Shown piece by piece: positions 17,410 through 27,735 of a stretch of DNA of 64,000 nucleotides; within the stretch, counting starts at the first letter, position 1, and every line of letters starts with the position of its first letter. The DNA is taken from NCBI RefSeq assembly GCF_030466625.1, contig NZ_JADEVT010000001.1:310001-374000 (forward strand), read 5' to 3'. Under the pieces are notes generated by a model. It had not been told where the DNA came from. It was given only the letters and a program-made list of their open reading frames with translations, and made no database searches. Made by a program: the position numbers and the translations under genes. The DNA is from Nocardioides sp. ChNu-153 (GTDB taxonomy: Bacteria > Actinomycetota > Actinomycetes > Propionibacteriales > Nocardioidaceae).

Positions 17410-17429
17410 GCCGAGGACCGGGGGAGGCG

Positions 17430-18617
17430 TCAGAGGGGGCGCACCAGCAGTGCGGTGCCCTCCCCGGCCACGCGGGTCATGACGAGGGTCGCCTCGGCGT
17501 CGCCCCGCAGCGCCAGCCGCTTGCGCAGCTGCTCGGGCACGACGTCGACGCCGCGCTTCTTGATGGTGAGGCGGCCGACGCCCCGCTCGCGCAGGGCGGC
17601 GCGCAGCGCCTTCTCGCGGTAGGGGATCTCCTCGAGCACCTCGTACGCCGTGGCGAACGGCGAGCGCACCGCCTCGTCGGTCGTGACGTAGGCGATCCGC
17701 TCGTCGAGGAGCCCGCCCCCGACGGCGCCCGCCACCGCCGTCACGAGCCCCGCCCGGATGACGGCGCCGTCGGGCTCGTGGAGGTAGCGGCCGACCGCGC
17801 GCACCGGGCGGGGAGCCCCGGCGTACGGGTCGTCCTCCTCCGTCATGCTCGCCAGGCCCCCGTCGCGCAGCACCGTGGCGCGTCGGCGCGAGACGGCCAG
17901 GTGCGGCGACCAGAGCACGGCCTCCTTCACCTCGCCCCGGTCGCTCACCCACTCCGCCTCGACGTCGTCCGGCACGAGGTCGTGGGGCAGCCCCGGCGCC
18001 AGCTTCGCGACCGTCGGCCGCGTCGCCAGCAGGCGCGTGGTGAACGCCCACGACGGCGTCCAGCCCTCGGCGTCGAACACCCGGCCGCGCCCGTCGCGCC
18101 GGGCCGGGTCGAGGAGCGCGACCCCGAAGCCGTCGAGCGGCAGGCTCGTGACGTCGGCGACGGTGGTCGCCCCGTCGAGGCCGAGGGCGTCGAGGTTGGC
18201 CGCGGCGACCGCGACGCGCACCGGGTCCAGGTCGACGCCCGCCGCCACGAGACCCGCCCGGGCCAGCGCGGTGAGGTCGCCGCCGATGCCGCAGCCCAGG
18301 TCGACCACCGACGGCACCTGCGCGGCGGCCAACCGCGCGGCCCGGTGGTCGCCCACCCGGCGGCGCGTGGCCTGCTCGAGCCCGTCGGGGGTGAAGAACA
18401 TCCGCAGCGCGTCCTCGCCGAACTTCGCCACGCCCCGCACCCGCAGGCCCACCTGCGTCAGGGCGGCCGCGGAGCGCTCCGGGTCGGGCTCGGTACGGCG
18501 GACCGCGGCCGCCGCACGTACCGGGTCGCCGTCGGCGTCGGCCCAGGCCCGCCCCGCCACCTCCAGCAGCGTGCGGCCGTCGGGCGTCAGCAGCCAGGAG
18601 AACGTCGCGAGGTCCAC
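17430..18617 (-). CDS. Class I SAM-dependent methyltransferase with THUMP-like C-terminus
   Basis: 395 residues from GTG 18617, with GGGAGG upstream; the open frame runs further but the extension is not protein-like. The SAM motif VVDLGCGIGGD is near 104-114, and ALLDPARRDGRGRVFD carries the DPARR seen in this actinobacterial family. The last 75 residues (RERGVGRLTIKKRGVDVVPEQLRKRL onward) match the THUMP-like domain attached to these enzymes, suggesting an RNA substrate. No conserved partner is next to it; it is convergent with the CoA ligase. Confidence 0.82.
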   Translation of the reverse strand: MDLATFSWLLTPDGRTLLEVAGRAWADADGDPVRAAAAVRRTEPDPERSAAALTQVGLRVRGVAKFGEDALRMFFTPDGLEQATRRRVGDHRAARLAAAQVPSVVDLGCGIGGDLTALARAGLVAAGVDLDPVRVAVAAANLDALGLDGATTVADVTSLPLDGFGVALLDPARRDGRGRVFDAEGWTPSWAFTTRLLATRPTVAKLAPGLPHDLVPDDVEAEWVSDRGEVKEAVLWSPHLAVSRRRATVLRDGGLASMTEEDDPYAGAPRPVRAVGRYLHEPDGAVIRAGLVTAVAGAVGGGLLDERIAYVTTDEAVRSPFATAYEVLEEIPYREKALRAALRERGVGRLTIKKRGVDVVPEQLRKRLALRGDAEATLVMTRVAGEGTALLVRPL

Positions 18618-18729
18618 GACCAGCCATCCTCCCAGGCGCCGTTTCGCGGGCCGGGTGACGGGGCACACCCCCGGCCGGTCGCGGCACGGCGCTGCGGGCG
18701 GGGGAGCAGGACCGAGAGGCCGGTGCGGG

Positions 18730-19779
18730 GTGCGGGACGGGGTGCGGACGACGGGTACGGCGCTGGTGCTCGCCGCGGTGCTCGCCGGGTGCGGCGCGGA
18801 CGAGGGCGTGGGGCGGGTGCAGCCCGTCGAGCCCGCGTGGGTCGACGGCGTCAGCAGCGAGGTGCGGGTCCCGAACGGCACCCTGGAGGTGCGGATGACG
18901 TCGGTGCTCGACGAGCCGCTGCAGGACACCGACGGCGACGGCTCGTTCGTCGCGGTCAGCTGGCGGCTGCGCGGCCCGGACGAGGTCTCCCTGACCGGGC
19001 CGCCGCCCCCGCTCGAGCTCGTGCTGCGCGCCGACGGCGAGGAGAGCGTGGTGCTCGCGGCCGACTCCCTCGAGCCGGACGGCACGGGCCGGTTCCCCGA
19101 CCTGGTCGAGGGTGGCGCGGCGGTCGTCGGCGTCCCGGGCGACCTCGACGTGGCCGGCGTGCGGCTCGACGTCACCGCCGACGGCGTGACCCAGGTGCTC
19201 GACCCCTGGACGGGCCGGGTCGAGGCGGGTGACGCGGCGCTGCTGTACGACGACGCCGCGGCCGCGTGGTTCCCACAGCCCTGCCCGGACCTCGACGTGC
19301 TGCCCCCGGCGACGCTCGGCGACGGCGCGCTGCTCTGCACCCTCGGCACCGTGCGCACGACGCCGTGGACCGCCGAGACCGGCTGGGCGGACCCGGGCGA
19401 GACGTGGTGGCTCGTGGGGCTGAGCACCCACATGGTCGCCACCGACGCCGGCCCGGTCGACGGGTCCGCGGAGCGTGCGTGGGTCGTCGGCCGCATCACG
19501 GCCTCCGAGGTGGAGCTGGCCGGGGAGGCGCCGCTCGCGGTGCGGCCGGGCTACCAGGACACCACGGACCAGTTCGCCGGCACCGACCTCACCGGCGCCA
19601 CCTACGTCTTCGCCGACCCCGGCACGCGTCCGCGGGCCGCCGACGAGGTCGCGCTGCGCCTGCGGCAGACCTACGACGTCGGGTCGGTGGGCGAGCTCGC
19701 GGCGCCGCCGGACCTGCGCGTCGACGTCGAGGTGCCGGTGGGACCCGCCGTCGCGCCGCCGGCGGAGGACCGGTCGTGA
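18730..19779 (+). CDS. Predicted lipoprotein of unknown function
   Basis: 349 residues from GTG 18730 (GAGAGG 10 nt upstream; GTG 18742 is an alternative). A short signal peptide ends in VLAGC, giving lipidated Cys21. The mature part is beta-rich with FVAVSWRLRGPDE and an aromatic segment PWTAETGWADPGETWWLVGL. I know no family for it. It overlaps by 4 nt with a membrane-anchored protein that shows the same order of segments, so the two appear to be diverged tandem duplicates acting together outside the membrane. Confidence 0.75.
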   Translation: MRDGVRTTGTALVLAAVLAGCGADEGVGRVQPVEPAWVDGVSSEVRVPNGTLEVRMTSVLDEPLQDTDGDGSFVAVSWRLRGPDEVSLTGPPPPLELVLRADGEESVVLAADSLEPDGTGRFPDLVEGGAAVVGVPGDLDVAGVRLDVTADGVTQVLDPWTGRVEAGDAALLYDDAAAAWFPQPCPDLDVLPPATLGDGALLCTLGTVRTTPWTAETGWADPGETWWLVGLSTHMVATDAGPVDGSAERAWVVGRITASEVELAGEAPLAVRPGYQDTTDQFAGTDLTGATYVFADPGTRPRAADEVALRLRQTYDVGSVGELAAPPDLRVDVEVPVGPAVAPPAEDRS

Positions 19780-20924
19780 GCGCCCTGCGGGGCCGGCGCG
19801 CAGTGCTGGTGGGCGTGACGCTCGTGGTCCTGGTTGCCGCCGTCCTGGTGGTCGTGCTCGTGCGCACGACCGGCGAGGGCCCCACACCGGCCCGGGTCGG
19901 TGCGGTGGTCGACCCGACGTCGTACGCGGAGGACGAGGTGCCCACCGCGACCGACCAGGTCGCGGTGCAGCTGCCCGGCGGGGCGGCGGTGCTGCGGATC
20001 GGGGACACGGTCGCGCGGCTGCCCGACGCCACCGGCACCGAGCAGCCCGGCGTCCCGGCGCCCGAGGACGGGACGTGGCTGCCGGTGAGCTGGCAGTGGA
20101 CGGAGTGGACGCAGCGACCGGCGCTGGGCGTCTACCAGGGCGCGCCGGTGGCCGTCACCCCCGACACGGCGCCGTCCCCCACGCTCACCCTGCTCGTCGA
20201 CGGCGAGCGGCACCCGCTCCGGGTGGGGGAGCCGGCCGTGCCCCGGTCACAGCCCGACGGCGCGTGGTTCCACGTCGCCGTGCCCGCGGACCGGACGGTG
20301 GACCTGGGACTGGCCGTCGGCTGGGACGGCGAGGAGCAGGTCGTCGAGGTCGCGCCGGGACGCCTGGAGCTGAGCGACCCGGGCCGCTTCGCGGCGTACG
20401 ACGACTACGACCGCTCCGACGAGCGGACCACGCCGGTGGCCGTGCTGCCGGGCAGCACGGGCACCGACTTCGCGTTCCTGCTCCCCGGCACGCCCACCGA
20501 CCCGCTCGACGGTGACCTGTCGGTCGTCGCGGCCTACCGGGAGCCGTACGTCACGGGGCTCGGGTGGGCGCCCGCGGGACGGACGTGGGCGGTGCTGCCG
20601 CTCGACCTGTACGTCGCGGGGGAGCTCGAGGACGGGGACCGGTCGGTGACGATCGGGAGCCGGTCGTGGAGCCTCTACGAGGCCCGCCCCGACATCCGGG
20701 TGGGCGTCGCGGGGGAGGAGCCCGTCGCGCCGGCGGCCTACCGGCCCCCGACGGAGCCCGTGGCGTCGGTGGGCGTCGTCGTGGTCGACGTCCCGCAGGA
20801 CGCGACGACCGTGCGGCTCGACGTCGCGGCCCGCACGCCCGTGCGCGAGGTGCGCACCGGGGACCCCGCCGGCGTGCCCGACGCGTTCACCCTCACCTGG
20901 GCGGGCGACGTCCCGCTGACCTGA
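19776..20924 (+). CDS. Predicted membrane-anchored extracytoplasmic protein, diverged paralogue of the preceding lipoprotein
   Basis: 382 residues from GTG 19776 (GTGA overlap). One N-terminal transmembrane segment, about residues 8-30 (VLVGVTLVVLVAAVLVVVLV), and a large external domain. DGTWLPVSWQWTEW and YVTGLGWAPAGRTWAVLPLDLY correspond in order and spacing to DGSFVAVSWRL and WTAETGWADPGETWWLVGL of the lipoprotein. No function is recognised. It lies just before the CIRCE-controlled groES gene but has no evident link to it. Confidence 0.75.
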   Translation: MSALRGRRAVLVGVTLVVLVAAVLVVVLVRTTGEGPTPARVGAVVDPTSYAEDEVPTATDQVAVQLPGGAAVLRIGDTVARLPDATGTEQPGVPAPEDGTWLPVSWQWTEWTQRPALGVYQGAPVAVTPDTAPSPTLTLLVDGERHPLRVGEPAVPRSQPDGAWFHVAVPADRTVDLGLAVGWDGEEQVVEVAPGRLELSDPGRFAAYDDYDRSDERTTPVAVLPGSTGTDFAFLLPGTPTDPLDGDLSVVAAYREPYVTGLGWAPAGRTWAVLPLDLYVAGELEDGDRSVTIGSRSWSLYEARPDIRVGVAGEEPVAPAAYRPPTEPVASVGVVVVDVPQDATTVRLDVAARTPVREVRTGDPAGVPDAFTLTWAGDVPLT

Positions 20925-20932
20925 CCCTGCTC

Positions 20933-20959
20933 CTGGCACTCACCGGAGTGGAGTGCTAA
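20933..20959. promoter_or_regulatory. CIRCE element 1 (HrcA operator)
   Basis: CTGGCACTC-N9-GAGTGCTAA matches the CIRCE consensus TTAGCACTC-N9-GAGTGCTAA with a perfect right arm and exact 9-nt spacer. It overlaps the predicted groES promoter, so HrcA should repress groES-groEL under normal conditions and release it on heat shock. Confidence 0.9.
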
Positions 20960-20962
20960 CGT
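20934..20962 (+). promoter_or_regulatory. Predicted groES promoter inside CIRCE
   Basis: TGGCAC (20934-20939) and TAACGT (20957-20962) are separated by 17 bp and can serve as -35 and -10. Both hexamers coincide with the arms of CIRCE 1, a common arrangement for HrcA control. Transcription would start near 20969, inside the second repeat. Confidence 0.55.
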
Positions 20963-20967
20963 CGGCG

Positions 20968-20994
20968 CTGGCACTCTCCTGGTGAGTGTGCCAA
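20968..20994. promoter_or_regulatory. Second, degenerate CIRCE-like element
   Basis: CTGGCACTC is followed 9 nt later by GTGTGCCAA, with TGGCAC/GTGCCA as outer perfect arms. It begins 35 bp after the start of CIRCE 1. The right arm departs from GAGTGCTAA, so affinity may be lower. Confidence 0.65.
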
Positions 20995-21058
20995 TCGTCG
21001 ACGTAACGGCGCGACCCCCGCGACGGCGTGCCCGGACCGGCGACGACCAACGCCCTGA

Positions 21059-21078
21059 CGGGAGGCACCCGCCTCCCG
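21059..21078 (+). promoter_or_regulatory. Stable hairpin in the groES leader
   Basis: CGGGAGGC-ACCC-GCCTCCCG is a perfect 8-bp stem with a 4-nt loop, 37 nt before the groES start. It is not followed by a T-run and the groES ribosome site (GGAGG 21103-21107) lies outside it. It may stabilise the transcript or act as a leader element. Confidence 0.55.
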
Positions 21079-21115
21079 ATCTTTCGGATCCGCACGGAAA
21101 GTGGAGGTCGACATC

Positions 21116-21412
21116 GTGTCGGTCAACATCAAGCCCCTCGAGGACCGCATCGTCGTCAAGCCGCTCGACGCCGAGCAGACCACGGCGTCCGGTCTCGTCA
21201 TCCCCGACACCGCCAAGGAGAAGCCCCAGGAGGGCGAGGTCCTGGCGGTGGGCCCGGGTCGCTGGAACGAGGACGGCGACGAGCGCATCCCGCTCGACAT
21301 CGCGGTCGGCGACAAGGTCATCTACAGCAAGTACGGCGGCACCGAGGTCAAGTACGCCGGCCAGGAGTACCTCATCCTCTCGGGCCGCGACGTCCTCGCC
21401 GTCGTCTCCTGA
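21116..21412 (+). CDS. groES: Co-chaperonin GroES (Hsp10)
   Basis: 98 residues from GTG 21116, with GGAGG 8 nt upstream. The whole Cpn10 pattern is present: [19 protein letters not shown], the mobile loop [21 protein letters not shown] that contacts Gro[15 protein letters not shown], and the ending [14 protein letters not shown]. It caps the GroEL chamber during folding. Two CIRCE repeats upstream indicate HrcA control. It is followed by groEL after an unusual 179-nt spacer. Confidence 0.97.
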   Translation: MSVNIKPLEDRIVVKPLDAEQTTASGLVIPDTAKEKPQEGEVLAVGPGRWNEDGDERIPLDIAVGDKVIYSKYGGTEVKYAGQEYLILSGRDVLAVVS

Positions 21413-21419
21413 ACTCCTA

Positions 21420-21551
21420 GGGCCGTGGGGGCCCGGGGCCGGGGGGCGCGCGCCGGGGGGCCCCGGCCGGCCGCGGCGGCCCCCCCCTTCTTCTCCCGCC
21501 TCTCTCCGCGCGCGGGGCCCCTGGTGTCCCGCCCCCCCCCCCCCCCCCCCC
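21420..21551. other. Low-complexity G/C spacer between groES and groEL with a 20-nt C homopolymer
   Basis: From 21420 the sequence is made of G and C runs (blocks of five to eight identical bases), followed by a pyrimidine-rich patch and, at 21532-21551, twenty consecutive C. No coding potential or ordinary regulatory site is visible. Normal sequence resumes at 21552, and the groEL ribosome site GAGGAGAG is intact. Either an assembly or consensus artefact or a true structured spacer. Confidence 0.85.
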
Positions 21552-21582
21552 ACGGCTCGACCTGTTCCACCCCCCAGCCTGA

Positions 21583-23211
<1,629 letters not shown>

Positions 23212-23237
23212 GCCCCGGCTCCCTCCGCAGCACGCGC

Positions 23238-23267
23238 GGCCCTCGTCCCCTCCGGGGGGCGGGGGCC
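23238..23267 (+). terminator. Terminator-like hairpin after groEL
   Basis: GGCCCTCGTCCCC pairs with the following GGGGGGCGGGGGCC around a TCC loop, with a few G-T or mismatched positions. It lies 26 nt after the groEL stop and ends in GTTGC rather than a T-run. Confidence 0.55.
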
Positions 23268-23328
23268 GTTGCACTGCCGCAACACGGCGGTGCCCGCCGC
23301 GCAACACGGGCCGGGCACGCTCGGGCCC

Positions 23329-24219
23329 ATGCTGTGGAGGGTGCGCGCGACGCTGCCGGACCGACCGGGCGCGCTCGCCGCGCTCGCGCGGGAGTGCGGC
23401 GCGGCGGGGGTGAACATCCTCGGGGTCCAGGTCTTCCCGGGCACCGAGGGCGTGACGGACGAGCTGGTGGTCCGCACCCCCGACGGGTGGACGGAGGGGC
23501 ACGTCGTACGGCTCCTGGAGACGGCCGGCGGCACGGGCGTGGTCGGCACCCCCTGCACCGAGGCGGCGCTGGTCGACCAGCCCACCCGCTACGTGCAGGC
23601 GGCGCGCGCCGTCATCGCCCGCCCGGCCCGCTTCCCCGAGGTGGTCGCGCGGCTCTTCGACGCCGAGGCCGACGTGCCCGGCGAGGCGGCCCCCGCCGGC
23701 GACCTGATGGAGCTGACGGTCGGCGACGTCGCGGTGCAGATCCGGCGGCGCGCGCCGTTCACCCCGACCGAGCACGCCCGCGGGGCGGCGATGGCCGACC
23801 TGGTCTCCGACGTCCTGGGCCGGGCGCCCACCGTGCTGGGCTCGGGCAGCCGCCGGCTCGGTGGGGGGACCACCCCGTCGTACGGCGTCGTGGGGCTCGC
23901 CGTGCGTGCGGAGGTGGACGGCGCGGTCGTGGGGTACGCCGAGATCCGCCCGCCGCGCGACGTGTCCGGTCTGCGCGAGGTCGACCTGGAGGTCGACCCG
24001 GCCTGGCAGCGACGCGGGATCGGCACGCGGCTGCTCGTCGACGTCGCCCGGCTGGCCGCGGCGGAGGGGGTCGAGGAGATCCTCGTCGCCACCCGCGCGG
24101 ACAACCAGGCGGTGCTCCCGATGGTGCTGGCGGCCGGCCTGCGGGGCCGGATCCGGATGGCCGCGGACACCCTGACGGTGCGCATCCCGGTGCACCAGCT
24201 CAAGCCGCTCGCCCGCTGA
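23329..24219 (+). CDS. ACT-domain plus GNAT acetyltransferase protein
   Basis: 296 residues from ATG 23329. Residues 1-70 form an ACT domain (LWRVRATLPDRPGALAALAR, GVNILGVQVFPG), a small-molecule sensor usually binding amino acids. The C-terminal 170 residues are a GNAT fold; the acetyl-CoA loop is PAWQRRGIGTRLL. ACT-GNAT fusions suggest an acetyltransferase gated by an amino acid. It stands alone between groEL and guaB; the target is unknown. A longer frame starting at 23269 adds only non-conserved residues. Confidence 0.82.
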   Translation: MLWRVRATLPDRPGALAALARECGAAGVNILGVQVFPGTEGVTDELVVRTPDGWTEGHVVRLLETAGGTGVVGTPCTEAALVDQPTRYVQAARAVIARPARFPEVVARLFDAEADVPGEAAPAGDLMELTVGDVAVQIRRRAPFTPTEHARGAAMADLVSDVLGRAPTVLGSGSRRLGGGTTPSYGVVGLAVRAEVDGAVVGYAEIRPPRDVSGLREVDLEVDPAWQRRGIGTRLLVDVARLAAAEGVEEILVATRADNQAVLPMVLAAGLRGRIRMAADTLTVRIPVHQLKPLAR

Positions 24220-25764
<1,545 letters not shown>

Positions 25765-25785
25765 GGGCGCGGGGGTCCCGGCAAC

Positions 25786-25791
25786 TAGGCT
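25786..25791 (+). promoter_or_regulatory. -10 box (TAGGCT) for leaderless guaB3
   Basis: TAGGCT ends 7 nt before the GTG at 25799 and lies in the 34-nt gap after guaB. No ribosome site is seen. Confidence 0.6.
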
Positions 25792-25798
25792 GGGGCCC

Positions 25799-26905
25799 GT
25801 GACCGAGATCGAGATCGGCCGCGCCAAGCGCGCTCGCCGGGCCTACGCCTTCGACGACATCGCCATCGTGCCGTCCCGCCGCACGCGCGACCCGGAGGAG
25901 GTCAGCGTCGCCTGGCAGATCGACGCCTACCGCTTCGAGATCCCGGTCGTCGCCGCCCCGATGGACTCGGTGATGAGCCCCGAGACCGCGATCGCGCTCG
26001 GCCGCGCCGGCGGCCTGGGCGTGCTCGACCTCGAGGGCCTGTGGACGCGCTACGACGACCCCACCCCGCTGCTCGAGGAGGTCGCGGGCCTGCAGGGCAC
26101 GGCGGCGACCGCCCGGCTGCAGGAGATCTACGCCGAGCCGGTGCGGGCCGAGCTCATCACCGCGCGGCTCAACCAGATGCGCGACGCCGGCGTCACCGTC
26201 GCCGGCTCCCTCTCGCCGCAGCGCACCAAGGAGTTCGCCGCCACCGTCGTCGACGCGGGCGTCGACATGTTCGTCATCCGCGGCACCACGGTGAGCGCCG
26301 AGCACGTCTCCAGCCAGGCGGAGCCGCTCAACCTCAAGGAGTTCATCTACGAGCTCGACGTGCCCGTCATCGTGGGCGGCTGCGCGACCTACCAGGCGGC
26401 GCTGCACCTCATGCGCACCGGCGCGGCGGGCGTGCTCGTGGGCTTCGGCGGCGGGGCGGCGCACACGACGCGTTCCGTGCTCGGTCTCGCGGTGCCGATG
26501 GCGTCGGCGCTCGCCGACGTCGCCGCGGCCCGCCGCGACTACCTCGACGAGTCGGGCGGGCGCTACGTGCACGTCATCGCCGACGGCTCGATCGGCACGT
26601 CGGGCGACCTGGCGAAGGCCATCGCCTGCGGCGCCGACGCCGTGATGGTCGGGTCGCCCTTCGCCCGGGCCTCCGACGCGCCCGGCCGCGGCTTCCACTG
26701 GGGCGCCGAGGCGTGGCACCCGCTGCTGCCCCGCGGCCAGCGCGTCGAGTTCCCGACGGTCGGCACGCTCGAGGAGGTCCTCTTCGGTCCCTCCCGCGTC
26801 GCCGACGGCACCATGAACCTCGTCGGTGCCCTGCGCCGCGCGATGGCCACGACGGGCTACACGGAGCTCAAGGAGTTCCAGCGGGTCGAGGTCGTCGTCC
26901 TGTGA
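25799..26905 (+). CDS. guaB3: GuaB3-family IMP dehydrogenase-related protein
   Basis: 368 residues from GTG 25799, placed by the -10 box 7 nt upstream. It shares the IMP dehydrogenase barrel (YAFDDIAIVPSRRTRDP, PVVAAPMDSVMSP, DGSIGTSGDLAKAIACGADAVMVG) but lacks CBS domains. In the active-site loop the usual Cys is replaced: GGGAAHTTRSVLG has His222 where GuaB has Cys, so ordinary IMP oxidation is unlikely. This protein accompanies guaB across actinobacteria; its role is not settled and could be regulatory or a different nucleotide reaction. Confidence 0.9.
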   Translation: MTEIEIGRAKRARRAYAFDDIAIVPSRRTRDPEEVSVAWQIDAYRFEIPVVAAPMDSVMSPETAIALGRAGGLGVLDLEGLWTRYDDPTPLLEEVAGLQGTAATARLQEIYAEPVRAELITARLNQMRDAGVTVAGSLSPQRTKEFAATVVDAGVDMFVIRGTTVSAEHVSSQAEPLNLKEFIYELDVPVIVGGCATYQAALHLMRTGAAGVLVGFGGGAAHTTRSVLGLAVPMASALADVAAARRDYLDESGGRYVHVIADGSIGTSGDLAKAIACGADAVMVGSPFARASDAPGRGFHWGAEAWHPLLPRGQRVEFPTVGTLEEVLFGPSRVADGTMNLVGALRRAMATTGYTELKEFQRVEVVVL

Positions 26906-26912
26906 CGCTGCT

Positions 26913-27713
26913 GTGACACCGCTGCGGGTCGCCGCGGCGCAGGCCGCGGCGGTCCCGGGCGACCTCGCGGCCAACGTCGCGACGGCGGCGCGGCTGGTCC
27001 GCCGCGCCGGTGACGCGGGCGCCCGGGTGGTGGTGCTCCCCGAGGCCTTCCTCGTGGGGTACGACGCGCCCGTCCTCGCCGGCCCGCTGCCCACCCCGGC
27101 CGACGCGACGGGCCCGCTGCTGGACCCGGTCCGCGAGGCCTGCCGGGAGACCGGCACGACGGCGCTCGTCGGGGTCGCGCTCGACCGCGGGGCGACCCGC
27201 ACCCTGTCGCTCCTGCTGGCGCGGCCCGACGGCGAGGTCGTCGCGGCGTACGACAAGCAGCACCTCGACGGCGACGAGAAGCAGGTCTTCACCACGGGCG
27301 ACGCCGGCGCCTCCGTGCGGGTCGACGGCCACGAGCTCGGGCTGGCGGTCTGCTACGACGCCTGCTTCCCCGAGCACGCGCGGGCGGCGGCGACCGACGG
27401 CGCGCTGGGCTACCTCGTCTCCGCGGCGTGGTTCCGCGGCGGCGAGCACCGTCGCGACCTGCACCACGCGGCGCGGGCGGTCGAGAACGGCTCGTACGTC
27501 GTGATGGCCGGTCTGACGGGCCGCTGCGGCAGCTCCGAGTTCAGCGGCGGCTCGGCCGTCCACGACCCGGAGGGCCGCCCGCTCGCCCGGCTCGGCACGG
27601 AGGAGGGCGTGGCGGTCGCCGACCTCGACCCCGCGGTCGTGGCGAGCACCCGGGCCCGGCACACGATGCTCGCCGACCACCGCGCAGGCCTCGGCGGCCG
27701 ACGGCGGGTCTGA
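26913..27713 (+). CDS. Carbon-nitrogen hydrolase (nitrilase superfamily)
   Basis: 266 residues from GTG 26913, 7 nt after the guaB3 stop. The catalytic triad is Glu44 (VVLPEAFLVGY), Lys115 (AYDKQHL) and Cys147 (LAVCYDACFPE). The length is that of single-domain amidases such as omega-amidase and N-carbamoyl hydrolases. The active-site pattern CYDACFPE resembles that of deaminated-glutathione amidase and of predicted amidohydrolases. It probably cleaves a small amide; the substrate is unknown. Close spacing suggests co-transcription with guaB3. Confidence 0.87.
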   Translation: MTPLRVAAAQAAAVPGDLAANVATAARLVRRAGDAGARVVVLPEAFLVGYDAPVLAGPLPTPADATGPLLDPVREACRETGTTALVGVALDRGATRTLSLLLARPDGEVVAAYDKQHLDGDEKQVFTTGDAGASVRVDGHELGLAVCYDACFPEHARAAATDGALGYLVSAAWFRGGEHRRDLHHAARAVENGSYVVMAGLTGRCGSSEFSGGSAVHDPEGRPLARLGTEEGVAVADLDPAVVASTRARHTMLADHRAGLGGRRRV

Positions 27714-27735
27714 GCCCTCTGTCACAGTGGGGGCC

